A stretch of 64,000 bases of DNA, taken from contig NZ_CP120361.1 of assembly GCF_029457495.1 (NCBI RefSeq), forward strand, positions 1,628,001 through 1,692,000, in the 5' to 3' direction. Positions within the stretch are counted from its first letter, which is position 1; every line of letters starts with the position of its first letter. Source of the stretch: Chelativorans sp. AA-79 (GTDB lineage: Bacteria; Pseudomonadota; Alphaproteobacteria; Rhizobiales; Rhizobiaceae). Position numbers and translations under genes: made by a program. Of this stretch, positions 8,518 through 16,764 are shown in pieces. The notes under the pieces are model-generated. The model did no database searches, was not told the origin of the DNA, and saw only the letters and a list, made by a program, of their open reading frames with translations.

Positions 8518-9216
8518 TCAGGGCCGCTGGCCCGCAAACCCCTGTGGCAGCAGACCCGCCGGCAATGCCGCGCCGGCCGGAGGCGGGGCGCCGCCCGTCT
8601 CGCTGTAGAGCATGGCGTTGATTGCGGCCTCCATCGTGGCGCGCTCGTCATCGATGCGCGATTCGAGCCAGACGGAGACGAAATAGAAGGGGATGGCGAT
8701 GCTGAGCCCGGCGGCGGTCGTCAGCAGCGCGGTCCAGATGCCGCCGGCGAGCGTGGACGGGTCGACGGCGCCGCCCGCTGCGGAAAGCTCGGCGAAGGCG
8801 GAGATCATGCCGATGACCGTGCCGAGGAGGCCGAGCATGGGCGCCGCCTGCACGACCGATTCCAGAACCCGCATGTGGCGGGACATGGCGGTGAGCTGGT
8901 CCGCCGCGCTCTGAACCGCGAGTTCCCGCGCTCGCTGATGATCGCCGGGGTGATGCTGGAAGGAGATCATGGCGCTCGCCACGGCGGCGGAGGAGGGCGA
9001 GATCTCCGACCGCGCCTCCTGCAGCGCGCGGCTCCTATCGCCCGCGGCCCATATGGCCACCGCGCTCCGCGCCGCGCGCGAGCGCCCGACGCCGAGACGG
9101 GAAAATTGCAGGACCTTGAATATCGTCACCGCAAGCGCCGCGACAGACGTCAGGACCAGTGCAACGAAGACCGGTCCGCCCGCGGAAAGCAACTGGTCGA
9201 TGATGACTTGCCGCAT
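8518..9216 (-). CDS. exbB: ExbB/TolQ/MotA-family proton-channel protein
   Basis: This 232-residue protein has the three-helix layout of the family: one helix near residues 12-35, a large cytoplasmic loop, and two helices near 120-145 and 158-182. The conserved signature VVQAAPMLGLLGTVIGMISAF and the GGIWTALLTTAAGLSIAIP segment are both present. It starts seven bases after the stop of the small secreted protein and is followed closely by the two exbD-like genes. It should form the pentameric channel that houses the ExbD subunits and drives the TonB-like partner. The Ala/Pro/Gly-rich C-terminal tail has no recognised function. Confidence 0.92.
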   Translation of the reverse strand: MRQVIIDQLLSAGGPVFVALVLTSVAALAVTIFKVLQFSRLGVGRSRAARSAVAIWAAGDRSRALQEARSEISPSSAAVASAMISFQHHPGDHQRARELAVQSAADQLTAMSRHMRVLESVVQAAPMLGLLGTVIGMISAFAELSAAGGAVDPSTLAGGIWTALLTTAAGLSIAIPFYFVSVWLESRIDDERATMEAAINAMLYSETGGAPPPAGAALPAGLLPQGFAGQRP

Positions 9217-9223
9217 GGCCGCC

Positions 9224-9649
9224 TCACAGCCCGAAAGCGATCGGCACGCGCGTCGAGGTCTTCAGCGCGTCGATGCACAGGGTCGACGGCCCTTCCTCCG
9301 CCACGCATTCGGTCGCCTCGTTGACGAGCAGCCGTGAGATCTCGGCGCAGGGCTGGTCGGGAAGGTCGAACTGCACGACCTTCGTCTTGCCTGCCGGAAA
9401 GCTGCCGAATTGGAAGACGAGCGATTGTACGACGCGTCCGTTCGGGTCGAAGGTGAAGACGTCGTAGGACGTCTTCTGCAGCGCGATGCCCGTGCCGTTG
9501 AAGGCGACATAGACCAGCCGGCAGCCACCCTCGATATCCACTGCGTCATTGAGCTCGACCGAAAAACCGCCGGTCCCGGCGGCGCCTTGCGGGGCGCCCA
9601 AGGTCAGAAGACCGGCTGCAAAGAACGCGGACACCCGCCTGCGGAGCAT
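9224..9649 (-). CDS. small secreted protein of unknown function
   Basis: This protein has 141 residues with a typical signal peptide (RRRVSAFFAAGLLTLGAPQGAAG) and a mature part of about 115 residues. It contains several cysteines (GGCRLVY, QPCAEI, TECVAE, TLCID) that could form two disulphides, so it should be periplasmic. ATG 9649 is chosen because GGGAGG lies five bases upstream and the signal peptide begins there; longer frames run into the divergent promoter. It is the first gene of the exbB-exbD-exbD-TonB-like operon. No family was recognised. It may be the periplasmic partner or substrate-binding part of that module, which is a guess from position. Confidence 0.72.
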   Translation of the reverse strand: MLRRRVSAFFAAGLLTLGAPQGAAGTGGFSVELNDAVDIEGGCRLVYVAFNGTGIALQKTSYDVFTFDPNGRVVQSLVFQFGSFPAGKTKVVQFDLPDQPCAEISRLLVNEATECVAEEGPSTLCIDALKTSTRVPIAFGL

Positions 9650-9893
9650 GCTTCCCTCCCGCCGCCTTGCCGATGGGGGAGTGTAACCCTCCCCATGACA
9701 AAGACAAATATTTTCGCGCGCATTTCTTGGGCTTTTGTTCGGGCATTCGGCACGGACAGTAAAAAGCGGCCGCTTTGTTGCCGGGCCAGGAAACGACTGC
9801 AAAGAACGGCGGTCTTGCGCTATCGTTGTCCGGGGCCGCGCCGCCTTTTCGAGGCGCGAGGCTCCGCAAGCACGTGCCTTCGGGGGAGGTCCG
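9650..9893. promoter_or_regulatory. divergent promoter region between the Exb operon and the DUF1036 operon
   Basis: About 240 bases separate the two divergent accessory operons. The stretch is locally A/T-richer than its surroundings (around 9700-9760). It holds a hairpin, ATGGGGGAG...CCTCCCCAT, near 9671-9695 and a perfect 14-base palindrome, AAAGCGGCCGCTTT, near 9761-9775. The palindrome could be an operator shared by both operons. No clear -35/-10 pair was assigned. Confidence 0.45.
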
Positions 9894-10385
9894 GTGACGG
9901 TTTCTGGGACATCGCAGCGACGGAGCATCGCCGCCCGGGGCAGGGCGGGGGGCTTCCTGCTCGCCGGCCTTGCCTTCCTCCTCTGCCTGTTCCTGCCCGC
10001 GCCGAGGGCCGGCGCGGCCTTCACCATCTGCAACCAGACGCTCGACGTGGTGAACGTCGCCGTCGGCCAGGAGACGGGCGGCGTGGCGGCCGAGGACGAA
10101 ACCTGGAAGTTCCAGACCGAGGGCTGGTGGACCGTCGGAGCCAACCAGTGCGTCAACGTCATCCGCGAGGATCTGGTCAACCGCTACATCTATGTCTATG
10201 CGACCGACGTGTTCTGGCAGCCGATCCTGAGCGGCACGACGGACATGTGCATCGAAAGCCGCCGCTTCGCCATCCGCGGCATCCACGACTGCTGGCAGCG
10301 CGGGCACCAGGCGGCGAAGTTCATCGAAGTCGACACGCTGGAGCAGGCGCGATGGACCCTGTTCCTGACGACCTTCGGGCCGTGA
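9894..10385 (+). CDS. DUF1036 family secreted protein
   Basis: The protein has 163 residues with a basic start and a signal peptide (AGLAFLLCLFLPAPRAGAA). A DUF1036-like domain follows, opening FTICNQTLDVVNVAVG and containing a GWWTVGANQCVNV segment and several conserved Cys and Trp residues. DUF1036 proteins are small, secreted and of unknown function, and are frequent in alphaproteobacteria. GTG 9894 is chosen because GGGGGAGG lies just upstream; a TTG at 9735 would add residues without signal-peptide character. It is 12 bases before the M23/lytic-transglycosylase gene and is probably co-transcribed with it. Paired with another cysteine-rich secreted protein across the divergent promoter, it may act in the periplasm near the secretion machine. 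Confidence 0.8.
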   Translation: MTVSGTSQRRSIAARGRAGGFLLAGLAFLLCLFLPAPRAGAAFTICNQTLDVVNVAVGQETGGVAAEDETWKFQTEGWWTVGANQCVNVIREDLVNRYIYVYATDVFWQPILSGTTDMCIESRRFAIRGIHDCWQRGHQAAKFIEVDTLEQARWTLFLTTFGP

Positions 10386-10397
10386 GGCGGCATCGCG

Positions 10398-12689
10398 ATG
10401 CACGAGATCGACGCCAGCTTCCGCCAGAAGAAGGACGCGCTGCTCGCCCGCCGGCGCAAGCGCCGGTGGCGCAGGGCAGCCGCCGCGGCGGGTCTCGCCG
10501 TCGCGGGCGCACTCGCCGCCGGCGTCTATCTCACCCGCGATCACTGGTCGATCCGCTTCTACGAGGACGAGGTGGTGACGATCACGCCCGAGGCCGAGAT
10601 GCTGCCGGAGGACGCGGCGGTCTACGTTCCCGCCATCGTGGATCTGCCGGGCGACCCGATGATCATCAGCCTGGGAGACGGCAGCCAGGCGCCGAAGGTG
10701 AAGGCGGTGCCCCGGCCGCCGGATCTCTCGGATGCCGGCATCTCCGAGCGGGTGGAGATCCTCTCCGACGTCATGATCAGCTCCAGCGAGCGGTTCATGA
10801 CCACGATTCCCTCCAGCCAGGAGGATTTCGCCTTCTTCCAGTCGCAGCGCATGGCGGCGATTACGCCTGCCGCCGCGCCCCTTTCTCCCGTCCAGCCGGA
10901 AGCGCCCGCCGCGGCCGGCATCGGGGCGGACCAAGGCGCGGGCTGGGGCGAGACGATCGCGGAGGGGGAGGCGGCCCTTCCGGCCTTCGAAAAGACCGAG
11001 ATCGAGAACACCACCAGCATCAGCTTCGTGACGCCGGAAACGGAACGCTTCCAGGCGAGCGAGGACATCTTCGTCAGGGTGCTGACCGCGCGGACGCTGG
11101 AAAGCGTCGTGCTGGAGCACCGCTTCGGCGCGGAGGAGGCCCGCCTTGCCGGCGAAGCGCTGAAGGCCTTCTTCTCCCGCGACACGCTCGAACCCGGCTT
11201 CGTCGTCGCGCTGCGCGGCTTCCGCGGGAAGCGCGGCGCGCCCCTCGTCCTGATGCAGGTCTCCGTCTATGCCGACGAGACCTATGTGGGCTCGCTCGCG
11301 CGCGGCGCCGATGGAAGCTTCGTCTCCGGCACGGACCCGTGGGTGCGCGAGGACCTCTTCCATTATTCCGGCGAGATCGACGAGAACGCGCCGAAGCGCC
11401 AGTACCGGCTGCTCGACGCGATCTATTCCACCGCCGCCCGCAATCAGGTGCCGACCGGCGTCATCGGCGAGGCGATCATGTATCTCTCGCGCGGGCACGA
11501 CCTCAACGCCTTCGCCACCGAGAGCGACCGTTTCGTGCTCGTTTATTCCGGCACGCCGCGCGGGGCGGACGGCGCTTCCGGCCGCGTCCTCTATGTGGCC
11601 GTGCGCGGGGCCGAGAAGAGCTTCGAGTGCTTCGTCTACAGCGAGGGCGGCGGGGATTTCGCCTGCGTCTCCGGCGACGACCGGGTGCATTCGATCAGCG
11701 TGGTCAACGGCATGGTGACGCCGGTCAACGGCGTGCTCACCTCCACCTTCGGCCCGCGCAAGCACCCGATCCTGAAAACCGTGCGCATCCACAAGGGCGT
11801 GGACTGGACTGCGCCGGTGGGCACGCCCGTCTTCGCCGCCTTCGACGGCGAGGTGGCGTTTGCGGGCGAGGCCGGCGAGTACGGCAACCTCGTGCGCATC
11901 TCCCATCCGGGCGGGCGGGAGACGCGCTACGCGCATCTGGAGCGCTTCGCCCCCGCCGCCAGGTCCGGGACGGCGGTCAAGACGGGCGATGTCGTCGGCT
12001 ATGTCGGCACGACCGGGCTTTCCACGGGCCCGCATCTGCATTTCGAGCTCTACTCGGGCGGCAACGCCGTCGATCCGCTGGGCACGGTCACCGTCGCCTC
12101 GGACGGTTCGGCGGTGGAGGCGCTGACGGACCGCATCATCCGCGTCGAAAGCGGCGGCGACGCCGCAGCCAAGAACCCGCTCTCCACCGCCACCGGACTG
12201 GGCCAGTTCATCGAATCCACCTGGCTGCGCATGATGCGCACCTACCGGCCGGATCTTGCCCGCTCGCTCTCCACGGCGGACCTTCTGGCGCTCCGCTTCG
12301 ATCCGACCATCTCCCGTGAGATGGTGCGCAACCTCGCCCGCGAGGGCGAAGCCTATCTGCGCGCCCGCGGCCACCAGATCACCGCCGGCCGGCTCTATCT
12401 CTGCCATTTCCTGGGCATGGAGGGCGCGCACATCGTGCTTTCAGCGCCGGCCGGTGCCGCCCTTGCGGAGGTGCTGGGGCAGGGGGTGATCAGCGCCAAT
12501 CCCTTCCTGTCCGGCAAGGACGCGAACTGGGTGATCGGCTGGGCCGAGAACAAGATGCGCGGCACGCGCGGGCGCGCGCCCGCCGCTTCCGCCACGACCG
12601 TGCAGAAGGTCGCGCAGGCCTCGCCCGAATTCCTCCGCTACAAGCAGGCCCTGGCCGCCCTCGTGAACGCGGCGGCGGAGGCTCTCTGA
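10398..12689 (+). CDS. membrane-anchored peptidoglycan hydrolase: M23 endopeptidase plus lytic-transglycosylase-like domain
   Basis: This 763-residue protein has a short basic cytoplasmic tail and one membrane helix (about residues 27-47), then an Ala/Pro-rich region and a 200-residue segment of unknown fold. An M23/LytM domain (about 445-560) follows with intact zinc ligands: His465 and Asp469 in HKGVD, and His546/His548 in HLHFE. Next is a segment like lytic transglycosylases (about 575-670), RIIRVESGGD with likely catalytic Glu584 and ATGLGQFIESTWLRMM. Both cell-wall bond types could thus be cut by one protein. T6SS assembly needs local wall opening, and dedicated hydrolases such as TagX or MltE do this elsewhere; a similar role here is inferred. 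Confidence 0.88.
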   Translation: MHEIDASFRQKKDALLARRRKRRWRRAAAAAGLAVAGALAAGVYLTRDHWSIRFYEDEVVTITPEAEMLPEDAAVYVPAIVDLPGDPMIISLGDGSQAPKVKAVPRPPDLSDAGISERVEILSDVMISSSERFMTTIPSSQEDFAFFQSQRMAAITPAAAPLSPVQPEAPAAAGIGADQGAGWGETIAEGEAALPAFEKTEIENTTSISFVTPETERFQASEDIFVRVLTARTLESVVLEHRFGAEEARLAGEALKAFFSRDTLEPGFVVALRGFRGKRGAPLVLMQVSVYADETYVGSLARGADGSFVSGTDPWVREDLFHYSGEIDENAPKRQYRLLDAIYSTAARNQVPTGVIGEAIMYLSRGHDLNAFATESDRFVLVYSGTPRGADGASGRVLYVAVRGAEKSFECFVYSEGGGDFACVSGDDRVHSISVVNGMVTPVNGVLTSTFGPRKHPILKTVRIHKGVDWTAPVGTPVFAAFDGEVAFAGEAGEYGNLVRISHPGGRETRYAHLERFAPAARSGTAVKTGDVVGYVGTTGLSTGPHLHFELYSGGNAVDPLGTVTVASDGSAVEALTDRIIRVESGGDAAAKNPLSTATGLGQFIESTWLRMMRTYRPDLARSLSTADLLALRFDPTISREMVRNLAREGEAYLRARGHQITAGRLYLCHFLGMEGAHIVLSAPAGAALAEVLGQGVISANPFLSGKDANWVIGWAENKMRGTRGRAPAASATTVQKVAQASPEFLRYKQALAALVNAAAEAL

Positions 12690-12824
12690 AGCCCCCGCCG
12701 ATCCGTCGAAAGGCTTAGTCCGCCAAGGGTTTCGGCTCATCAAGCGCCTTGTCTTGTGCCGCCTCCGGACATATTATCCACGCAGTCTGAAGCATGCACG
12801 CTGCCGCTCGAAAGGAGTGGTGAA

Positions 12825-15539
12825 TTGCACGGCGCTGAGGGACCCGTACGACGAGGCATGGCGCGCGCGCGAACGCGCATTGCGAGGGTCCGTCCGCGCG
12901 CCTTCGCCCCGCTGCTCGGGCCCTTCCTGCGCCTCGCCGCGGTGCTGCTTCTCGCCCTCTCCTCGGCCGCGATCCTTTCCGCCGGCGCCCGCGCCGAAAA
13001 GGCTGAGGGCCGGCGGGCCGCGCTCGTCATCGGCAACTCCGCCTATGACGCGCTGACGCCGCTCCCCAATGCGGTGAATGATGCGCGGCACGTGGGCGAG
13101 GTGCTCGCGAACGCCAATTTCGAGGTTACGATCGGCACGGATCTCGACAAGGCGGAGCTTGAGGAGACCATCCGCGATTTCCTGAGATCGCTCGACGATG
13201 GCGATGTCGCGCTGTTCTACTACAGCGGCCACGCGGTGCAGGTGGCGGGCGAGAATTTCGTGCTGCCCGTCGATGCCAGCCTGTCCTCCTCCTATGATCT
13301 GGAGCTTGAATCCTACAACATTTCCAATCTCCTGGATTACATGCGCGAAAGCTCCTCGCTGCAGATCCTCGTGCTCGATGCCTGCCGCGACAATCCCTTC
13401 CGCAACGAGGCCTATTTCCTGGGCGACAGGAAGGTCTCCGTGGAAGGCAAGCAGGGGCTGGCCTCGCTCGTGCCGCGCCAGGGTTCGCTCATCGTCTATT
13501 CCACCGCGCCCGACCAGGTGGCCTATGACGGTGCGGGAAGCCTGAGCCCCTTCACCGAGTCCCTCGTGGGCCATGTGCTTACGCCCAATGTCGAGGTCCG
13601 CCAGCTCCTCACCGATATCCGCACGGACGTGATCGAGCGCACCAGCGGAAGACAGGTGCCGTGGGACGTCTCCAGCCTCACCTCGCAATTCTACTTCGTC
13701 ACGCGGCAGAACATGCTGGTGATGGACCAGAGCCTGACGGAGGTGCGCGTCTCGCCTGAAAGCCGCGAGGTCCGGCTGAACATCCCGCCGCCCGTCGCGA
13801 GCGGCGACGCGGCCCTCACGGCCCGCTTCGGGCAGGCGCCGAAATTCGGTGCGCTCATGCTCGACGGCCGGGCGATCGAGCCGGGCGCGGAGATCGGCGC
13901 CGAGCGGCTCGGCGAGGTCGTCTATGTCTCCGAGCCCGGCGAGAAATCCGTCGACCTCATCCCCTATTCCGTCGCTTCGGCCACCGGCGAGACGGTGAGC
14001 GGCGCCGTGGCCGTCGTCTTCGACCCGGCGCTGGAGCCTGCCGAGGAGGAGCCCGCGCTTTCCATCGCCGCCGGGGAAGCGCCGGAGCCGGATGAGCCTG
14101 CCGAGGCAAGGGCCGAGGCGCCCGTGCAGCTCGCGCTCGCCACCGACATCGGCACCGGCTTCGTGACCGTCTCCGATGCGCTGCCTGCGGCGGGCAGCCT
14201 GCCCGAAGGCTGGTATCGCGTGGAGGAACGCTCGCCCTCCACGCAGATCGCGCTCGACGAGACGATGCTTTCGGAAGGCGATCTGGTGCGCTCGGAGGAC
14301 GTGACGCGCCTTGCGGTCCGCCCGGCGCTCCGCATCATCGATACGGATGCCCGGATCGTGCTCAGGCCCGCAAACGCGGCGGGGAGGGCGCCCGTCGTCA
14401 TCGCCGTCAACGCGGCGCTCAACGCCTGCGACGAGCTTGCGGGCGACCCGCTGGACGTGCAGGGCGTGGTGAAGGGCGTCTACCCCAACGACATCCGCCT
14501 GGACGAGGCGCAGGCCGCCTGCGAGGCGGCGGTGCGCGACCATCCGGACGTGGCGCGCTTCAAGCACCAGCTCGGGCGCGTGCTCTACGCGAAAGGCGAA
14601 TACCAGCAGGCCATCGCCTATTTCCAGGCCGCGCTCGATGCCGGCCATGTGCGCTCCGGCCAGCTTCTCGGGCGCTTCTACCAGCTCGGCGCGGGCGTGA
14701 GGAAGGAGCCGGAAAAGGCCATCCCGCTCTTCCAGGCGGCGGCGGAACGCGGCGATGCCTATGCGCAGTATTCCCTCGGCCGCGCCCTGTTGCTTGGCAG
14801 CGGACTGACGGCGGATGTGCCGCGCGGAATGGAGTTGCTGACACAATCCGCCGAGTCCGGCCACACCTATGCCATGAACCAGCTTGGCGCCGAGTATCTC
14901 TATGGCGAGCGTGTACCGAAGGACCCGGAGCGCGCCTTGCGTTATTTCCGTGAATCCTATGAGCGGAATGACATCTGGGGCGCGATGAACCTCGCGCTCC
15001 TCTATCGTGACGGTGTCGGCGTCGAGCAGGATACCGCCCGCGCCAAGGAATTGCTGATGCAGGCTCATCAAAGCCTGCACCCTCATGCCGGTCGGTTACT
15101 GGCCCTCATGCTGCGCAAGGAAGGCAGCGCCGATCAGGCTGCGATCTTCCGCCTCTTCCGGGAAAGCGCCGATCGCGGCGACGCGTGGGGTGCCTTCTAC
15201 GCGGCAGAGATGATGCGCCAGGACAGCTCGCTGATGGGCAGCGATGGCGAGGATATCCGGCTTCTTGCCCTGGCTGCAGGGCGCGACGCGGGCACCCCTT
15301 CCACGCGGGCGCGGGAGGCCTTGGCCGGCATTCCCGAGCGCACGCTCAATATGGAAATCCAGAAGGCGCTCGTCCGGTCCGGCGCCAGAGGTATCGAGAT
15401 CGACGGAGCGCTGGGGCCGAGAACCAGGGAAGCGGTCGTGGCCGTCCTTGGCTCCGCGTCCGGTGCCGCGCCTGATCTTCTTGGACAATTGATTGTGCGT
15501 GAGTGGATGGAATCCAATCCGCGCCTGGACATGCTCTGA
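12825..15539 (+). CDS. secreted caspase-like (C14) protein with Sel1 repeats and C-terminal peptidoglycan-binding-like domain
   Basis: This protein of about 904 residues has a signal/anchor helix (LRLAAVLLLALSSAAILSAG) and a caspase-like domain with RRAALVIGNSAY, His136 in YYSGHAVQ and Cys187 in LDACRDNPF. A central region follows, then at least four Sel1-type repeats (for example GRFYQLGAGVRKEPEKAI) and a terminal unit resembling PG_binding_1 (IDGALGPRTREAVVAVL). TTG 12825 is chosen because AAGGAG lies seven bases before it; ATG 12858 is the alternative. Metacaspase-like proteins with Sel1 repeats occur in rhizobia, usually without known targets. Here the export signal and operon position with wall hydrolases suggest an envelope role. 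Confidence 0.87.
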   Translation: MHGAEGPVRRGMARARTRIARVRPRAFAPLLGPFLRLAAVLLLALSSAAILSAGARAEKAEGRRAALVIGNSAYDALTPLPNAVNDARHVGEVLANANFEVTIGTDLDKAELEETIRDFLRSLDDGDVALFYYSGHAVQVAGENFVLPVDASLSSSYDLELESYNISNLLDYMRESSSLQILVLDACRDNPFRNEAYFLGDRKVSVEGKQGLASLVPRQGSLIVYSTAPDQVAYDGAGSLSPFTESLVGHVLTPNVEVRQLLTDIRTDVIERTSGRQVPWDVSSLTSQFYFVTRQNMLVMDQSLTEVRVSPESREVRLNIPPPVASGDAALTARFGQAPKFGALMLDGRAIEPGAEIGAERLGEVVYVSEPGEKSVDLIPYSVASATGETVSGAVAVVFDPALEPAEEEPALSIAAGEAPEPDEPAEARAEAPVQLALATDIGTGFVTVSDALPAAGSLPEGWYRVEERSPSTQIALDETMLSEGDLVRSEDVTRLAVRPALRIIDTDARIVLRPANAAGRAPVVIAVNAALNACDELAGDPLDVQGVVKGVYPNDIRLDEAQAACEAAVRDHPDVARFKHQLGRVLYAKGEYQQAIAYFQAALDAGHVRSGQLLGRFYQLGAGVRKEPEKAIPLFQAAAERGDAYAQYSLGRALLLGSGLTADVPRGMELLTQSAESGHTYAMNQLGAEYLYGERVPKDPERALRYFRESYERNDIWGAMNLALLYRDGVGVEQDTARAKELLMQAHQSLHPHAGRLLALMLRKEGSADQAAIFRLFRESADRGDAWGAFYAAEMMRQDSSLMGSDGEDIRLLALAAGRDAGTPSTRAREALAGIPERTLNMEIQKALVRSGARGIEIDGALGPRTREAVVAVLGSASGAAPDLLGQLIVREWMESNPRLDML

Positions 15540-15555
15540 GGATCAGGAGGGGGCT

Positions 15556-15936
15556 ATGAAACGGCTTGTACTCGCACTTTTTCTTGGAACGTCGCTCTTT
15601 GCGCTAGAGGGCTGCTTATGGCGTCCCCCTCCTCCGCCCCAGCCTGAAGCGAGAGCAGTTACCCCCGCTCAACAGACGGTCAGACGAGCGTCAAGCAATC
15701 AGCAGAGGGCCAGGCGTGCGCCAAACATTCAGCAGAGGGTCAGCGGAAGCGGCGACAACGGAACTGCAAGCACCGGCAGTTCCGAAAGCTCCGGTGACGG
15801 AAGCTCTAGTGGAGACGCTGGGGGCGGAGGCGGTACCGGAGATGGTGGAACCGGAGGAGATCCCGGTGGCGGTAGCCCCGACGGCGGGGGCGATGACGGA
15901 ACCGGCGGTGGAGGAGGATGGGACTCAGGAGCGTAA
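15556..15936 (+). CDS. small glycine-rich lipoprotein
   Basis: This protein has 126 residues. It starts after AGGAGG with a short lipoprotein signal peptide and lipobox ending LEGC, followed by a Pro-rich patch (WRPPPPPQPE), an Arg/Gln region with a repeated NQQRARRAPN-like unit, and a low-complexity tail of Gly, Ser, Asp and Thr. It would be attached to a membrane by its lipidated Cys. It is 16 bases after the caspase-like gene and so probably co-transcribed. TssJ is also a small lipoprotein, but the sequence here lacks any TssJ-like fold and looks disordered. Function unknown. Confidence 0.75.
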   Translation: MKRLVLALFLGTSLFALEGCLWRPPPPPQPEARAVTPAQQTVRRASSNQQRARRAPNIQQRVSGSGDNGTASTGSSESSGDGSSSGDAGGGGGTGDGGTGGDPGGGSPDGGGDDGTGGGGGWDSGA

Positions 15937-16002
15937 TCTCGCGGCTTCTTCGTCCCACTGCCTGCCTTTACGCATTCCCAATAGACACTCTAGGGAATTT
16001 CC

Positions 16003-16491
16003 ATGGCCCGCGTAACTGAACTGCCGCAAATGAATCCGGTCTGGATCTGGGACATCACCGACCGCGTGGGCTGGGGTCTCACGAACCGGCGTGCCGATGT
16101 TCAGCTTGTGCAGCTTTCGATCAACAAGCTCCTCCCGAAACTCGGGCTCGTGGACTTCCGCAAGCCGCAGGGAATGGGCCCGATGGGGAAAACCCATGCG
16201 CCGTTGCGGCCGCTGAAGGTGGACGGTTATCTCGGCAACGAGACGGCGAACGCGATCGCGAGCTATATCCGCCACAAGGGCCACACCAACGACCAGGCGA
16301 TCGACCCCGTCTATCCGCTGCTGAGCCGGCTTCACGGCGATCCCGTCGGGCCGGGCCGCCTCATGGCCGTTTCGGCCATCCAGCGGCGAACGATGTTCTT
16401 CCTCAATCGGGATCACGTGCAGGCCTATGGCCGCTTGCTCGACACGAGCGAATTTCCGCAGCCGCTGCAGGGAGAAGTGGCCTTCGCCTGA
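16003..16491 (+). CDS. protein with peptidoglycan-binding-like segment, T6SS-linked
   Basis: The protein has 162 residues with no signal peptide and opens MARVTELPQMNPVWIWDITD. Residues around 35-95 resemble a PG_binding_1 unit: a helix ADVQLVQLSINKLLP, an insertion, then LKVDGYLGNETANAIASYIR, which matches the usual G-x-x-G-x-x-T motif of these domains. The rest is unassigned. Lack of a signal peptide in a T6SS locus leaves open that it is exported by the T6SS itself, for example as an effector accessory. It is the last + strand gene before the hairpin-rich gap, and a peptidoglycan-binding protein faces it on the other side. Confidence 0.68.
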   Translation: MARVTELPQMNPVWIWDITDRVGWGLTNRRADVQLVQLSINKLLPKLGLVDFRKPQGMGPMGKTHAPLRPLKVDGYLGNETANAIASYIRHKGHTNDQAIDPVYPLLSRLHGDPVGPGRLMAVSAIQRRTMFFLNRDHVQAYGRLLDTSEFPQPLQGEVAFA

Positions 16492-16617
16492 GCCCGCCTG
16501 GAGCGCTCGCATGCATCGAAGGGAGGAGATCCCGCCTCGGAAGCGCGCGGCGGAAGAGGGAGGAGCGCGGCGGCCATCCCGCATCGTGGCGGCGGTCCTT
16601 GTCACAGAATGCCCGAA

Positions 16618-16636
16618 CGGGGACAAATTCGCCCCG
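16618..16636 (+). terminator. weak terminator-like hairpin
   Basis: CGGGG, a nine-base A/T-rich loop and CCCCG form a short hairpin about 130 bases after the preceding stop codon. It is followed by ATTCCTTTCG, which is only weakly T-rich. It could end the accessory operon. Confidence 0.3.
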
Positions 16637-16764
16637 ATTCCTTTCGTCCTCGAAAAAAGGTCCCGGCAAAAACAGCCGCTTAACAGCTTTCCGGATCTTT
16701 TTTCCTGCCCATTTTCTCCCCACCTCTCCAGCCTCCCTTATTCTTGCCCCATCGCTCTCGCGGG

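Noticed and set aside
9410..12431. Long open frames on both strands (over 950 codons each) overlapping the DUF1036 and M23 genes
   Set aside because: Low-complexity Arg/Gly/Ala-rich translations, while the real frames show signal peptides, active-site motifs and ribosome sites.
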